The position numbers and the translations under genes are program-made. From positions 1 through 15,496 of the forward strand of contig DAONVO010000051.1 of assembly GCA_035412805.1 (NCBI GenBank): a DNA stretch of 15,496 bases. The letters are read 5' to 3'. Each line of letters starts with the position of its first letter. Position 1 is the stretch's first letter. Below the pieces are notes generated by a model, which was given only the letters and a program-made list of their open reading frames with translations, did not search any database and was not told the DNA's origin. The stretch is from DTU018 sp029550685. Lineage in GTDB: Bacteria; Bacillota; Syntrophomonadia; Syntrophomonadales; Syntrophomonadaceae. Shown here in pieces: positions 7,658 through 14,982 of this stretch.

Positions 7658-9538
7658 ATGCAGGGAAAAGCCCATTTACAAAACCTGGAGATTTTATGGC
7701 GGGATATTAAAGAAAAGCATAGGATACCGGATCAGATCATTGCTGAAACAGAAGAGAAGATAATGAAGAACAGCATGAGAATCAATATTGCTGAACGTAC
7801 CCACCATATTATCAATAGTGAAGAACTGCAGCACCGGCTGGCAGAGCATTGCGAGGCACTGTTTTTAAGCGATCCTTTATTGTGGGATGCAGCATCACAG
7901 GTGAGCAGTGATATTAAGATTATAATTACTGATCCCAATGGGATAGTTCTGTCCAGCCAGTGTGAAGATATTGTTGGCTTTCTCTGCCCGGCTGCAGAAC
8001 TGATTTATAGTGATGCGAAGATGAGAGAACATCTGGAAATGGGCTCAGCCATTCAAATTACTTACGAAGATGGTATGTGTTCTCAGCTTTTGCCGATTTT
8101 CAATGAGCAGGGCCGCATTGTGCATTTCTGGGGGGTCAGTTCCTATCACCCTATCGATAAGGAAATAACCAGCATTCTCTATATTGTGACCCAGCTGGCC
8201 CAGCAGCGGTACAACTATGCGATCCTGTTGAACCAGTATACATCTTCCTTCATGGATGCTATGTCGGAATGTGCCATTCTTATTGATGAAAAAGGCAGGA
8301 TACTGAATGTAAATGAAAGATTGCTGCAACTGACCGGTACCAGCAGCAAAAACCTGCTTAAAGGTTTGTCCTTCGGCCAGTTTATTTCCGGGGACAGCCC
8401 TTACAAACTGTTTCAAGGACATGAAAAGTATTTTTACCTGAACTGCTGGGCCAAGAGGATCCTATGTTATGTAGTTAATGTACAGGCCATGGAGACGCCC
8501 TTTGGCAGGCAGATGCTGATTCTTTTCAACGGCCTTCCTGAAGAAGAGCCCCTCGCCCTGGAGAGCCCTAATGCATTGGTAGATCCCTTTGAGTCCATAG
8601 TAACCAACAGCGCTGAAATGCTGGAGATAAAGCATATAGCTAAAAAGGCAGCCAAATCTGCGGCCAATATCCTGATTGAGGGCGAAAGCGGGACCGGCAA
8701 AGAAGTTCTGGCCGAAGCTATTCACAGAGCCAGCGGGCGCCAGGGACGGTTTGTGGCTATCAATTGCGGGGCTATTCCCAGCCAGCTGGTGCAGAGTGAA
8801 CTGTTTGGCTATGAGGGAGGAGCCTTTACCGGGGCCAATAAACAGGGGCATATGGGCAAATTTGAGCTGGCCGACGGGGGAACGGTATTTTTAGATGAAA
8901 TCAGCGAGATGCCCTTCGAAATGCAGGTGAATCTGCTGCGTTTTCTGCAGGATCGTACTATTACCCGCATTGGGGGTAAAGAGGAGAAAAAACTGGATGT
9001 CCGCATCATTGCTGCTACCAATAAAAACCTGGCTGATGAGATTCAAAAAGGAAGGTTCCGGGAAGACCTTTACTATCGCCTGAATGTCATTTCTATTACC
9101 TTGCCGCCACTGCGGGAGCGTAAGGGAGACATTCCCCTTCTAGCCGACTATTTTCTTGATTGTATGGCAGCCCAGTATGAGGAGCCTCGACCGGCCCTTG
9201 AACCTGAAATGTTGGCCATGTTGAAACGGTATGACTGGCCGGGCAATGTCAGGGAGTTGCAGAACACGATAGAAAAGGCGTTTGTCCTGGCTGAAAATGG
9301 TAAACTCAACTTTTACAGGTTTGGACAGCAAGCAGCCCATAACTTCAGTTCCTGTATGCAGACCGATTTATCAGAAGCAGATGCCAAAGAACAGCTGGAG
9401 CAAGTTCTATTATTTAACAACTGGAATGTAACGAGAACGGCAAAGCAGCTTAATGTAACCCGCCAAACGGTTTACAGAAGGATGAAACAATACGGGATAT
9501 CGATACCTTCTCAATCAGCCAGAGAATACAGTCAATAA
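7658..9538 (+). CDS. Sigma-54-dependent transcriptional activator (GAF-like/PAS/AAA+/Fis)
   Basis: This 626-aa enhancer-binding protein opens RNA polymerase-sigma-54 promoters using ATP. The N-terminal half (about residues 50-180) looks like a GAF-type ligand sensor (SSDIKIIITDPNGIVLSS), followed by a PAS-like domain from about 192 (ILIDEKGRILNVNERLLQLTG). The AAA+ domain has Walker A GESGTGKE at 342-349, the sigma-54 contact loop GAFTGA at 388-393 and Walker B TVFLDE ending at 414. The C-terminal Fis-type helix-turn-helix is at about 588-614. There is no receiver domain, so it responds to a small molecule, not a kinase. I chose ATG 7658 because AAGGAG lies at 7645-7650. The probable target is the promoter at 2452-2468. 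Confidence 0.95.
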   Translation: MQGKAHLQNLEILWRDIKEKHRIPDQIIAETEEKIMKNSMRINIAERTHHIINSEELQHRLAEHCEALFLSDPLLWDAASQVSSDIKIIITDPNGIVLSSQCEDIVGFLCPAAELIYSDAKMREHLEMGSAIQITYEDGMCSQLLPIFNEQGRIVHFWGVSSYHPIDKEITSILYIVTQLAQQRYNYAILLNQYTSSFMDAMSECAILIDEKGRILNVNERLLQLTGTSSKNLLKGLSFGQFISGDSPYKLFQGHEKYFYLNCWAKRILCYVVNVQAMETPFGRQMLILFNGLPEEEPLALESPNALVDPFESIVTNSAEMLEIKHIAKKAAKSAANILIEGESGTGKEVLAEAIHRASGRQGRFVAINCGAIPSQLVQSELFGYEGGAFTGANKQGHMGKFELADGGTVFLDEISEMPFEMQVNLLRFLQDRTITRIGGKEEKKLDVRIIAATNKNLADEIQKGRFREDLYYRLNVISITLPPLRERKGDIPLLADYFLDCMAAQYEEPRPALEPEMLAMLKRYDWPGNVRELQNTIEKAFVLAENGKLNFYRFGQQAAHNFSSCMQTDLSEADAKEQLEQVLLFNNWNVTRTAKQLNVTRQTVYRRMKQYGISIPSQSAREYSQ

Positions 9539-9581
9539 TCATCCGGTTTTGCCGCTCGCTATCACCGAAGGAGTGGAAAAC

Positions 9582-10868
9582 ATGAGTGAGGAAAGATTCG
9601 ATGCCATTGTGATCGGGGCAGGCCCGGCCGGCATCGCTTGCGCATATAAGCTCGCCCAGGAAGGAAGAGAGGTCCTGGTGATAGAAAGAGCCGACCAGCC
9701 GGGAGCCAAAAACCTGACCGGCGGGCGTTTCTATACTTATGCGCTGGAAATGGTGGCTGAAGGGCTAACGGCTGAAGCCGAACTGGAACGTAAAGTAAGC
9801 CATGAACAGATCATGATAATAAGCGGCCCAAGGGCGGTGTGTGTTGAGTATATTGATCCATCATTTGTCTCTGGAGAAGTGCCGCAATCATATACCATCT
9901 TAAGAGCCAGTTTTGACAGGTGGTTCGCCTCAAAAGCTGAGGAAATGGGAGCCATGATCGTTGGCGGCATCAAGGTAGACGATCTAATCGAAAAGAATGG
10001 GCGGATAGTTGGTGTAATCGCCGGCGAAGATGAAATGTATGCGGATGTAGTTATCGCTGCGGATGGAGTCAATTCCCTGATAGCCCGGAAGGCAGGTTTG
10101 CGCGGGGAAATTGCTTCTCAAAGCGTAGGCATAGGGGTGAAGGAAGTTATTGAACTACCTCCGGAGGTTATAGAACAACGGTTTAACCTGGCAACAGGTG
10201 AAGGAGTTGCCAGGATGATCCTGGGCTGCACCGAAGGCATTCACGGGGGAGGCTTTCTATATACCAACCGGGATAGCATATCTCTAGGAGCTGTCTTTAT
10301 GCCGGAAGAGGTCGCTGCTCACCGGCATTCGGTTCATGAAATTTTCCAGCACCTGAAAATGCATCCTGCTATTTATCCCTTGATTGAGGGAGGAACAACC
10401 GTGGAATACGGCGGCCATTTGGTTAGTGAAGATGGCTATGATGGAATTTTGAAAAGACCGTACCGGGAAGGTTTGCTGGTGGTTGGAGATGCAGCCGGTT
10501 TTGTAATTAATACCGGCAGTTCAATACGTGGTATCGATCTGGCTATCCTAAGCGGTCTGGCAGCCGCCGAAGCCCTCCTGGCCACCTCCAATCCAGCGCT
10601 GGCAGGATCCGAATATATGAAAGCGCTGGAAAGACTTCAGGTCCTGCCTACCATGAAAACGGTCCGGGGCTACCGGGACCTGCTGAATATTGAGCGCCTG
10701 TATGGACCGTACCCGGACTTTGCTGCCGATGTTATGCAGGGCATGTACCGGGTGGACGGTAAGGTTCCCCCGAAAATGAAGAAGATAATAACGACTGCCC
10801 TTAAACAGAATAAGCTGTCCCTCTGGAATCTGATCAAGGACGGGCTGAAGGGGGTTAGATCGGCATGA
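9582..10868 (+). CDS. fixC: FixC, FAD-dependent electron-transfer oxidoreductase
   Basis: FixC is the ETF:quinone-oxidoreductase-like flavoprotein of the FixABCX complex. It takes electrons from FixAB and passes them to quinone and/or, via FixX, to iron-sulfur carriers; it sits at the membrane. At 428 aa it has the same length as E. coli FixC. The N-terminal dinucleotide fold is GAGPAG at 12-17, then GAKNLTGGR, ADGVNS, GGGFLYTN and the second FAD motif GDAAG at 302-306, followed by SSIRGIDLAI. The C-terminus WNLIKDGLKGV is the family ending. I start it at ATG 9582 because AAGGAG at 9568-9573 is 8 nt upstream, rather than at TTG 9549. It is 43 nt after the regulator gene and separated from fixAB by four genes. 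Confidence 0.95.
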   Translation: MSEERFDAIVIGAGPAGIACAYKLAQEGREVLVIERADQPGAKNLTGGRFYTYALEMVAEGLTAEAELERKVSHEQIMIISGPRAVCVEYIDPSFVSGEVPQSYTILRASFDRWFASKAEEMGAMIVGGIKVDDLIEKNGRIVGVIAGEDEMYADVVIAADGVNSLIARKAGLRGEIASQSVGIGVKEVIELPPEVIEQRFNLATGEGVARMILGCTEGIHGGGFLYTNRDSISLGAVFMPEEVAAHRHSVHEIFQHLKMHPAIYPLIEGGTTVEYGGHLVSEDGYDGILKRPYREGLLVVGDAAGFVINTGSSIRGIDLAILSGLAAAEALLATSNPALAGSEYMKALERLQVLPTMKTVRGYRDLLNIERLYGPYPDFAADVMQGMYRVDGKVPPKMKKIITTALKQNKLSLWNLIKDGLKGVRSA

Positions 10869-11158
10869 CCATTGATATTGTTTCGGCTCCGGAATTGTTA
10901 AGCAACAACAAGTTTAATGTTGACGAGGAAAACGCCCATATTGCCATTAACGTAGAAATTTGCCGCAATTGTGCGGACAAACCCTGCCTGTACGTCTGTC
11001 CGGCAGTTTTGTACCGGTTGGATAAAAACGGTGACCTATCTTTTGATTATGCCGGCTGCCTGGAGTGCGGTACCTGCCGGGTAATGTGCCAACAAAAGGG
11101 AATAGTAAAATGGCAATATCCCCGGGGAGGTTTTGGCATCAGCTATCGTTTTGGCTAA
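10865..11158 (+). CDS. fixX: FixX, ferredoxin-like protein
   Basis: FixX is the iron-sulfur partner of FixC. The 97-aa protein has the family segments NKFNVDEENAHI at the start and FDYAGCLECGTCR, then WQYPRGGFGI at the end. It carries eight cysteines: 33, 36, 41 and 45 (followed by Pro), and 65, 68, 71 and 75. That is enough for two [4Fe-4S] clusters in the usual crossed ligand pattern, whereas E. coli FixX, as I recall it, has only the single-cluster set. The ATG overlaps the fixC stop (ATGA), so the two are translationally coupled. Confidence 0.96.
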   Translation: MTIDIVSAPELLSNNKFNVDEENAHIAINVEICRNCADKPCLYVCPAVLYRLDKNGDLSFDYAGCLECGTCRVMCQQKGIVKWQYPRGGFGISYRFG

Positions 11159-11237
11159 AAAGTTCCTTGGGCTGCTGGATTTGCGGATAAGCCGGTTGGT
11201 AAGTCGTACATTGGTTTGGTGAACAAAGTTTCACTTA

Positions 11238-11272
11238 GTGATCACAAAATGATCACAGAGACTGCCTATACT
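11238..11272 (+). promoter_or_regulatory. Palindromic operator with -10 box
   Basis: GTGATCA-CAAAA-TGATCAC (11238-11256) is a perfect 7-bp inverted repeat with a 5-nt centre. TATACT follows at 11267-11272 and there is no good -35. The palindrome is centred about 32 bp before the predicted start near 11279, so it overlaps the -35 position and looks like a repressor operator or activator site. It is not a CRP-type site: the GTGA/TCAC half-sites are spaced differently. Confidence 0.45.
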
Positions 11273-11408
11273 AAAAATGTGCCTGAACCTCTACCTGGAA
11301 AGCACATAATCCTGGTTCTTGGTATTGGTAAAGATTACTGCCCCACACCTAGCGTACTTATAAAAACCACATCATCAGTGCTCTAATCCTCCCAACTTCC
11401 TTTTGACT

Positions 11409-11431
11409 GGCCCTGCCGCCAACGCAGGGCC
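11409..11431 (+). terminator. GC-rich hairpin, probable terminator
   Basis: GGCCCTGC (11409-11416) pairs perfectly with GCAGGGCC (11424-11431) around the loop CGCCAAC. It is followed by TTGATATAT, only a weak T tract. It could end transcripts from fixX or from the candidate promoter at 11267-11272. Confidence 0.6.
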
Positions 11432-11470
11432 TTGATATATGATTAGGAAAAATCTCTCCTGGACCGTAGT

Positions 11471-11500
11471 TTGGCAAGTGCTTGTTTGCTGTTTTACAAT
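11471..11500 (+). promoter_or_regulatory. Sigma-A promoter for the two-component operon
   Basis: TTGGCA at 11471-11476 (5 of 6) and TACAAT at 11495-11500 (5 of 6) with an 18-bp spacer. The start would be near 11507, about 39 nt ahead of the response regulator ATG. Confidence 0.6.
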
Positions 11501-11545
11501 ATTCTCAAGGTATTGTGTCAGGTTCAATACTGGAGGAGAGATATA

Positions 11546-12220
11546 ATGAGGAAAATCTTGATCGCTGATGACGAAGAACGAATGCGCAGGCTAGTGGGTG
11601 ATTTCTTAAAAAGAGAAGGCTTTCAGATCGTGGAAGCCGTGGATGGACGGGAAGCCTTGGAACTAATTGAGGCAGATCCTGATATTTGTTTGGTCATACT
11701 GGATGTTATGATGCCGGTTTATGATGGTTGGACCGTATGCCGGGAAATTCGCAAAAAATCCATGCTGCCTATTATCATGTTGACCGCCCGGGGGGAGGAA
11801 ACTGACGAGTTGTTCGGTTTCGAGTTGGGTGCCGACGAGTATATTAGCAAACCTTTCAGCCCCCAGGTCCTGATAGCAAGGGTACATGCCTTGCTGCGCA
11901 GGGCCAATGCTGGCAGCAGATCGGTCTATAGCTATCCGGGTTTGGAAATAGACGTGGATGCCCGCCATGTGAAAGTGGATGACGAAATGATTTCCTTGAG
12001 CCCCAAGGAGTTTGAACTGCTGGCTTATTTGGCCGCCAATGAAGGACGGGCCCTAAGCCGCGATCAGATATTGAATGCGGTGTGGGATTACAATTTCTAT
12101 GGTGATCCCCGTACCGTGGATACCCATGTAAAAAAAGTAAGGCTCAAACTGGGCAGCCGGGGAGAATACATTCAGACTGTCCGGGGAGTAGGCTACAGAT
12201 TTGAGGTAGACCATGATTAA
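11546..12220 (+). CDS. OmpR/PhoB-family response regulator
   Basis: A 224-aa DNA-binding response regulator. The receiver domain has the acidic pair Asp8-Asp9, phosphoacceptor Asp53 in VILDVMMP, Thr80 and Lys102 in SKPF. The C-terminal winged helix shows LSPKEFELLAYLAANEGRA, then the recognition-helix region DPRTVDTHVKKVRLKLG and the GVGYRFE ending. The start at 11546 has AGGAG 7 nt upstream; an in-frame upstream ATG at 11471 falls on the -35 box and is not used. It overlaps the kinase gene by 8 nt, so the pair is cognate. Targets are not known; the stalk-domain protein downstream is one candidate. Confidence 0.96.
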   Translation: MRKILIADDEERMRRLVGDFLKREGFQIVEAVDGREALELIEADPDICLVILDVMMPVYDGWTVCREIRKKSMLPIIMLTARGEETDELFGFELGADEYISKPFSPQVLIARVHALLRRANAGSRSVYSYPGLEIDVDARHVKVDDEMISLSPKEFELLAYLAANEGRALSRDQILNAVWDYNFYGDPRTVDTHVKKVRLKLGSRGEYIQTVRGVGYRFEVDHD

Positions 12221-13673
12221 TTCCATACGCTGGCGCCTATTTTTGGGAATGACCTTATTGGTAGGCTTCTTTGTATTCTTTTCCTGGATGTTGAATACCA
12301 ATTACCTGGAAAAGTACTATCTTCAACAAAAGACCGCCGAGCTCAAACAGCAGGGTGAGTATATTACTAAGTTATTTACGGAAAATCCCGATGATCTGTT
12401 AGTGCAGCTGGCCATATTGGAACGCCGGGAAAACTTGACCATTCTGGTAATCCAGCCTGATTTAACCCTGATTTATGCTTCCACAAGCCCTAACTCAGAA
12501 GTGACCAAGTTTGAAATTGTGCTGGAACAGCTCATGCAGGCCAACTTAAAAGGTCAGTCGGTGCAAATAACTGGAGATCCCTTTAATAACGAGCGTTCCC
12601 TGAACCTGTACAGCCGTTTCGGGGAACAGAACTTTTTGATTGTCAGTACTCCTCTGGCTCCCATACAGGAAAGTGCAGCTATTGCCAACAAGTTCTTTCT
12701 CTACACCGGTATTGTTACTATGATTATTGCTACCCTGGCAGTATTCTTGTTTTCACGTAGTTTCACCCGACCTATAGTGGAACTGAACGATATAGCCCAG
12801 CGCATGGCAAAGCTGGATTTTTCCCGCAGGTATTCCGTTACCAGCCGGGATGAATTGGGAGAATTGGGCAGCAGTATAAACTCGCTGTCCGACCAATTAA
12901 GCAAAGCCATCGGTGAACTGCAAGATGCTAATGCCCGTTTGCGTAAAGATATTGAAAGAGAACGGCGCATTGACGAAATGCGCAAAGAATTCGTCTCCAG
13001 TGTTTCTCATGAATTAAAGACCCCGATTTCCCTGATTCAAGGCTATGCTGAGGGTTTGAAAGTAAACGTAGTGGAAAATGAAGAGGACAAGGAATTCTAC
13101 TGCAATGTAATTATAGATGAAGCCAATAAGATGAACCGGCTGGTCAAGGGACTGCTGGATCTTTCCCAGGTAGAGGCAGAAGTTTTTACCCTGGAAAAGG
13201 TCGCCTTTGATCTATCTTTATTGTTGGATAACATTATGGCCAAATACAAACCCATTTTTGAAGAAAAGGAGGTGCAGCTTGGAGTAAATAAACCGGATGA
13301 ACTGCTGGTGAACGCCGACATAACTCGCACTGAACAAATATTAACCAACTATCTTAATAACGCTTTGGATCATATGGATGAACGACGCATAATCGAACTA
13401 GAAGCCAAAATTGTAGAAGATAAAGCCCATATAGCGGTATATAATTCCGGTGAACCCATTCCCGATCAAGCCTTGCATAAGATTTTCACCAGTTTTTACA
13501 AGCTCGATCAAGCCCGCACCCGCACTGACGGAAGTTATGGGCTGGGGCTGGCTATCGTCCGCGCCATCCAGGAGAAGGATAAAAACGGGTATGGGGTGAT
13601 CAATCTTCCGGATGGAGTACAATTCTGGTTTGAACTGGACCTGGCTGATCCGGAAAACGATCTTGAGTCATAA
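12213..13673 (+). CDS. Membrane sensor histidine kinase
   Basis: A 486-aa sensor kinase, partner of the preceding response regulator. A first membrane helix at about 9-27 and a second at about 161-182 enclose a sensor region of roughly 130 residues outside the membrane, with no recognisable ligand motif. A HAMP linker follows (about 183-237), then the dimerisation/phosphoacceptor domain with His266 in SVSHELKTP. The ATPase domain has the N box around Asn383 (NNALDH), NSGEPI in place of a full DxGxG G1 box, IFTSFYKLD and the G2 box GLGLAI at 443-448. The NSGEPI form occurs in a known kinase subgroup, so activity is not in doubt for that reason. The start overlaps the regulator stop by 8 nt. 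Signal sensed is unknown. Confidence 0.95.
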   Translation: MINSIRWRLFLGMTLLVGFFVFFSWMLNTNYLEKYYLQQKTAELKQQGEYITKLFTENPDDLLVQLAILERRENLTILVIQPDLTLIYASTSPNSEVTKFEIVLEQLMQANLKGQSVQITGDPFNNERSLNLYSRFGEQNFLIVSTPLAPIQESAAIANKFFLYTGIVTMIIATLAVFLFSRSFTRPIVELNDIAQRMAKLDFSRRYSVTSRDELGELGSSINSLSDQLSKAIGELQDANARLRKDIERERRIDEMRKEFVSSVSHELKTPISLIQGYAEGLKVNVVENEEDKEFYCNVIIDEANKMNRLVKGLLDLSQVEAEVFTLEKVAFDLSLLLDNIMAKYKPIFEEKEVQLGVNKPDELLVNADITRTEQILTNYLNNALDHMDERRIIELEAKIVEDKAHIAVYNSGEPIPDQALHKIFTSFYKLDQARTRTDGSYGLGLAIVRAIQEKDKNGYGVINLPDGVQFWFELDLADPENDLES

Positions 13674-13732
13674 TCATCAGACTGATTAGGTGAAAGGTGC
13701 ATCGATAAGTAGTATACTTAATGAAATGGAAA

Positions 13733-13752
13733 AAACAAGCAGCAGCTTGTTT
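13733..13752 (+). promoter_or_regulatory. Hairpin directly before the stalk-protein ribosome site
   Basis: AAACAAGC (13733-13740) and GCTTGTTT (13745-13752) form a perfect 8-bp stem with loop AGCA, ending 2 nt before AAGGAGG (13755-13761). A TATACT at 13713-13718 could be the -10 of this gene's promoter, in which case the hairpin sits at the very 5' end of the mRNA. It may stabilise the transcript, tune translation, or be a DNA operator. Confidence 0.4.
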
Positions 13753-13768
13753 CAAAGGAGGATGAAGG

Positions 13769-14054
13769 ATGACCAAAACAAAGAGAGTAACTATGTTAAT
13801 CCTGGCAGCGGTGACTTTGCTGGTTTTTGGAGCCACTGCGGTATACGGGGCTAACGCGCTTACCGTTAAAGCCTACCCGGGAGTAACCATTTTCTATAAT
13901 GGCAAGCAACTTACCGATGACCAACAACCCTTGATAATTAACGATTATACATATGTTCCGCTGCGTATGGTAATGGAGAACTTCGGCAAAAGCATAACCT
14001 GGGATGGGGCGACCCAGCGGGTATTGATATCCGACAGTTTAGAGGAAGCTCAAC
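13769..14054 (+). CDS. Secreted stalk-domain protein, N-terminal part (before gap)
   Basis: This is the N-terminal part of an exported protein. Residues 1-29 are a signal peptide: basic MTKTKR, hydrophobic core, and a likely cut around VYG-ANA. Next comes a copper-amine-oxidase-type N-terminal (stalk) domain, with VKAYPGVTIFYNGKQL, YVPLRMVMENFG and ITWDGATQRVLI. These domains are common on clostridial cell-surface proteins and do not imply amine oxidase activity. AAGGAGG lies 7 nt before the ATG. The reading frame runs into the assembly gap at 14055. It is very likely the same gene as 14155-14691: the frames differ only because the N run is a placeholder (a true gap length of 3n+2 would join them). 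Confidence 0.85.
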
Positions 14055-14154
14055 NNNNNNNNNNNNNNNNNNNNNNNNNNNNNNNNNNNNNNNNNNNNNN
14101 NNNNNNNNNNNNNNNNNNNNNNNNNNNNNNNNNNNNNNNNNNNNNNNNNNNNNN
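14055..14154. other. Assembly gap of exactly 100 N
   Basis: A run of exactly 100 undetermined bases, the usual scaffolding placeholder, so the real length is probably unknown. The flanks are parts of one gene whose C-terminal region contains a repeat with a 363-bp period. Confidence 0.98.
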
Positions 14155-14691
14155 GATCTGAGTAAAACAAAGGTAGAAGATTTCCTGGATGACCTTGAAG
14201 CCAAGCTTCTTAAGGAGATCGATAGAACGGATTATGAGGATGCAGATATCACGGGAGAAATGAAGGACCGCCAAAATTCCCGCTATTACGTAAAATATAA
14301 CGGCCGGACCTATAGTTATAATTGGAGTAGCGGATACACTAGTGAAAAATTGAGCGATATTGCCGATGAAGTGGAGGACTATTTTGCCGATGCAGGAGAG
14401 GATTACTTTGCGGATGATGGGATCAGGGTATATATTACTCTCAGCGGTGACGAGGATGAGATAGATTATTCCATCAAGCTGGATTTCAGGTATGCTGATT
14501 ATTCTGATGATTTGACCGAATTGAGCAAGAGCAGGATTGAGTCTTTCATGAATGCTGTAAAGAACAGGATCAGCCGGGAAATAGACGGAACAGATTTTGA
14601 AGATGCCGATATTATAGGGGAACTGAGAGATTACAGTAAATCCAGTTATTATGTGGAATATAACGGCAGCAGGTATTATTATTCTTTCTAA
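14155..14691 (+). CDS. Stalk-domain protein, C-terminal part with repeats (after gap)
   Basis: This is 178 codons open from the gap to TAA at 14689-14691, acidic and tyrosine-rich. It holds two copies of a 57-residue unit, at 14155-14325 and 14518-14688, with 27 of 57 residues identical by hand alignment; shared motifs are EID-TD-EDADI-GE and YYV-YNG. The start-to-start period is 121 codons, so one full unit plus a partial one is visible and more may lie in the gap. The spacer between them is rich in Asp/Glu/Tyr (EDYFADAGEDYFADDG). I do not recognise the domain. The ATG at 14260 is internal with no ribosome site. Likely outside the cell, given the signal peptide on the N-terminal part. Confidence 0.8.
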   Translation, partial: DLSKTKVEDFLDDLEAKLLKEIDRTDYEDADITGEMKDRQNSRYYVKYNGRTYSYNWSSGYTSEKLSDIADEVEDYFADAGEDYFADDGIRVYITLSGDEDEIDYSIKLDFRYADYSDDLTELSKSRIESFMNAVKNRISREIDGTDFEDADIIGELRDYSKSSYYVEYNGSRYYYSF

Positions 14692-14717
14692 TAATTACTG
14701 ATTGTGAAAGTGTTATA

Positions 14718-14760
14718 GCTGAAAGCTTGTGAGGGGCGACCACTTAGTCGCCCCTTCAGC
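14718..14760 (+). repeat. GGGGCGACCACTT repeat hairpin, copy 1
   Basis: An inner stem GGGGCGAC (14733-14740) / GTCGCCCC (14747-14754) has loop CACTTA, and an outer pair GCTGAA (14718-14723) / TTCAGC (14755-14760) encloses it. A second copy of the core is at 14940-14963. The position just after the stalk-protein stop could let it act as a transcription terminator, but there is no T run. Confidence 0.6.
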
Positions 14761-14782
14761 TTGGCGAAAAAGGCTATGTAAA

Positions 14783-14819
14783 GAGATCGCCACGTCGCTT
14801 CGCTCCTCGCGATGACACA
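14783..14819 (+). repeat. Dispersed imperfect palindrome, copy 3
   Basis: This starts GAGATCGCC and ends CGCGATGACACA, the same orientation as the two copies left of glmS. The GATCGC/GCGATG arms carry matching changes (T to C in one arm, A to G in the other), which keeps the pairing. Confidence 0.75.
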
Positions 14820-14838
14820 ACCGAAAGCCATCATATGG

Positions 14839-14860
14839 GTCATTGCTGTGAAAAATAGCT
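14839..14860 (-). repeat. Second repeat motif, copy 2 (inverted)
   Basis: GTCATTGCTGTGAAAAATAG and the next two bases are the reverse complement of the motif at 306-328, with core GTCA(T/C)TGCTGTGAAAA-like sequence. It lies between two opposed copies of the palindrome element. Confidence 0.5.
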
Positions 14861-14866
14861 CCCCAT

Positions 14867-14903
14867 TGTGTCATTGCGAGCGCGTAGCGCGTGGCAATCT
14901 CGA
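14867..14903 (-). repeat. Dispersed imperfect palindrome, copy 4 (inverted)
   Basis: TGTGTCATTGCGAGCGCGTA continuing to GGCAATCTCGA is the inverted form of the element at 78-108. With the copy at 14783-14819 it makes a head-to-head pair about 120 bp across whose ends are inverted repeats of each other. Confidence 0.75.
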
Positions 14904-14939
14904 ACGCAAAATTGTTAGTAGCCTTTTTGAACACTCTGC

Positions 14940-14963
14940 AGGGGCGACCACTTGGTCGCCTTT
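14940..14963 (+). repeat. GGGGCGACCACTT repeat hairpin, copy 2
   Basis: AGGGGCGACCACTTGGTCGC then CTTT, a second copy of the repeat at 14732-14756, with a perfect 8-bp stem GGCGACCA (14943-14950) / TGGTCGCC (14953-14960). The difference at the middle (TTGG against TTAG) and the shorter right arm show it is a diverged copy. Confidence 0.65.
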
Positions 14964-14982
14964 GTGTTTTGCAATGGGCAAG

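Larger units (their letters stand above)
11159..11545. other. Gene-free region between fixX and the two-component operon
   Basis: No protein gene is supported; the longest frame starting at GTG near 11280 is about 35 codons without a ribosome site. What is present: a 19-bp palindrome with a downstream TATACT (11238-11272), a GC-rich hairpin at 11409-11431, and a sigma-A promoter at 11471-11500 with the response regulator's ribosome site (AGGAG at 11534-11538). No known riboswitch core was recognised. Confidence 0.6.

Noticed and set aside
11238..11256. CRP/FNR-type binding site
   Set aside because: Half-sites GTGA and TCAC are not separated by the 6 bp that CRP needs, and the TTGAT of FNR sites is absent.
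11280..11388. GTG-started frame of about 35 codons
   Set aside because: No ribosome site and no family resemblance.
11460..11476. TGGACCGTAGTTTGGC as a second sigma-54 promoter
   Set aside because: Spacing is right but the invariant GC of the -12 box is GG; a sigma-A promoter fits better at 11471-11500.
14713..14934. Minus-strand frame with CHREERSDVAIS-type peptide
   Set aside because: This peptide is the typical translation of the GCAATGACA repeat family; no ribosome site.
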